Positions 7,239-8,126 of a DNA stretch of 8,126 bases are shown here, piece by piece. The DNA is from JABMPJ01 sp964345005 (GTDB taxonomy: Bacteria > Verrucomicrobiota > Kiritimatiellia > UBA8416 > JABMPJ01): contig CAYFPQ010000105.1 in assembly GCA_964345005.1 (NCBI GenBank), positions 1 through 8,126 on the forward strand. Reading direction: 5' to 3'. Each line of letters opens with the position of its first letter. Position 1 is the stretch's first letter. The notes under the pieces were generated by a model. That model was not told the origin of the DNA. It made no database searches and was given only the letters and a program-made list of their open reading frames with translations. The position numbers and the translations under genes were made by a program.

Positions 7239-8126
7239 TCAGACGGCCTTCACTAATTTCCACACATCGGATTCCATGTTGTTACCAGCCACCATCCACA
7301 GAGCGTTGTCATAGACGAAGACGCTGGCGGCATGGCGCGGTTTCCACGGCGTATCCGGCAACTCATGCCAGTCGACACCGTCCGCCGAGTACCAGACATC
7401 GTTCTGGTTACCACCGTCGCGCCAGCGGCTGCCCTCCATCACCCACATCTTGTCATCGAACACCGCGACTTCATGGTACATCCGTGGATGCCATGGGGCG
7501 GCATCCAAGTGACACTCCCAACTCAGACCATCGGCCGAACTCCAGACATCGTTGTAGGCCAACCGACGGGGATACGTGGGCGTGCTGTACGTACCGCCGC
7601 CAAGGATCCACATCCGTCCTTTGAATACCACGTTACCGCCGATCATACCTCGTGCAGGCCAATGAGAGGTTATGGGAAACACCTGTTTCCATTCCACCCC
7701 GTCCTCGGAGGTCCATATGTCATCATAGAACTTGTCTTCGGCATACGCAGTACCTGGCGTTGTCTGGCCGCCCATCACCCATATCCGGCCATCATGGGTC
7801 AGAGTGTGGTGCAGCGCTCTGGGTGCCCAGGGAACCGTTCGGGTGACACAGGCCCACTCTTTTCCATCTTCCGAACACCAGACATCACTATGATAGTGAC
7901 CTGAGTTGGGATCGCCGCCCACGATCCACATCTTGCCCTGGTGAACAACGTAACCAGCCGTGTGCCGGCCTTCCCATTCGGGCGGGTCTGGCTTGAAGCT
8001 TCCACCGGCAAAACTGAAAGTGTTCGGTTTTTCCTGGTTCCACGTCTCCCCATCAGATGAACTCCACACTTCGTTGTTGCAGAGCCGAGGGAAGTGTTCT
8101 TTATCGCAGCGATTCTCATTTTGACC
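7239..8126 (-). CDS. Kelch-like beta-propeller protein, N-terminus outside window
   Basis: The reading frame is open from the right edge to a TGA at 7241-7239, giving 295 visible residues. The sequence is made of repeats with a kelch pattern: a strand such as MWIVGGD, IWVMGGQ, MWILGGG, MWVMEGS or LWMVAGN, then a motif of the type (N/S)DVWxSxDGxxW. The VW/IW pairs fall at visible residues 20, 82, 137, 194, 244 and 288, so about 44-62 residues apart. The last copy is cut short (SDVWKLVKAV), as expected if the C-terminal strand closes the ring. A GTG at 8069 is a possible start, but it lies inside the first repeat (NEVWSSSDGETW), so the true start is upstream of the window. Such propellers bind ligands or proteins; some, such as galactose oxidase and N-acetylneuraminate epimerase, are enzymes. 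No catalytic residues can be assigned here. It lies 30 nt upstream of the acetyltransferase gene. Confidence 0.85.
   Translation of the reverse strand, partial: GQNENRCDKEHFPRLCNNEVWSSSDGETWNQEKPNTFSFAGGSFKPDPPEWEGRHTAGYVVHQGKMWIVGGDPNSGHYHSDVWCSEDGKEWACVTRTVPWAPRALHHTLTHDGRIWVMGGQTTPGTAYAEDKFYDDIWTSEDGVEWKQVFPITSHWPARGMIGGNVVFKGRMWILGGGTYSTPTYPRRLAYNDVWSSADGLSWECHLDAAPWHPRMYHEVAVFDDKMWVMEGSRWRDGGNQNDVWYSADGVDWHELPDTPWKPRHAASVFVYDNALWMVAGNNMESDVWKLVKAV

Noticed and set aside
7239..8069. GTG at 8069 as the real start of the kelch-like gene
   Set aside because: The frame stays open to the window edge and the GTG lies inside a repeat motif (NEVWSSSDGETW) matching the other copies, so it is internal.
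1..8126. CRISPR array, tRNA, rRNA, insertion sequence or attachment site
   Set aside because: I saw no regularly spaced DNA repeats, no tRNA-like cloverleaf, no transposase-like protein and no flanking inverted repeats; the repeats present are protein-level propeller blades.

Overview
The window holds a single run of seven genes, all on the minus strand, read from high to low coordinates. They are tightly packed: four of the six junctions are within 10 nt or overlap, and the other two gaps are about 28-30 nt with no visible promoter or terminator. This looks like one operon, or the 3' part of one, since the first gene enters through the right edge. Base composition is balanced. A 10-base run of N at 6611-6620 marks a scaffold gap, so the source is a draft genome or metagenome assembly. 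The mix of beta-propellers (kelch-like and FG-GAP/PQQ-like), a GQSNM-type carbohydrate esterase, metallophosphoesterases and a NodB-type deacetylase resembles gene content common in Planctomycetes/Verrucomicrobia/Lentisphaerae and related uncultured phyla. That assignment is inference only; no phylogenetic marker is present.

Layout in transcription order: (1) the C-terminal 295 residues of a kelch-like propeller (7239-8126); (2) an AAC(3)-family N-acetyltransferase with a long C-terminal extension that looks like part of a TIM barrel, split into two apparent frames only by the N gap (5845-7208); (3) a sialate-O-acetylesterase/CE6-like SGNH esterase (5097-5816); (4) a purple-acid-phosphatase-like protein with an N-terminal Fn3-like domain, an altered last metal motif and a C-terminal carbohydrate-binding-like domain (3490-5097); (5) a canonical calcineurin-like phosphoesterase with all metal ligands present (2519-3490); (6) a NodB-like polysaccharide deacetylase (1606-2526); (7) an eight-repeat FG-GAP/PQQ-type propeller (183-1595). 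The last 182 bases hold no convincing gene.

Taken together the enzymes put on or take off small groups: N-acetyl (AAC(3), NodB), O-acetyl (esterase) and phosphate (two phosphoesterases), next to two propeller proteins of the kind that bind or scaffold. A plausible reading is a pathway that remodels an amino-sugar-containing, acetylated or phosphorylated glycan or small molecule. The substrate cannot be read from the sequence. None of the six proteins with a visible N-terminus starts with a recognisable signal peptide, so the pathway may be cytoplasmic or depend on non-classical export.
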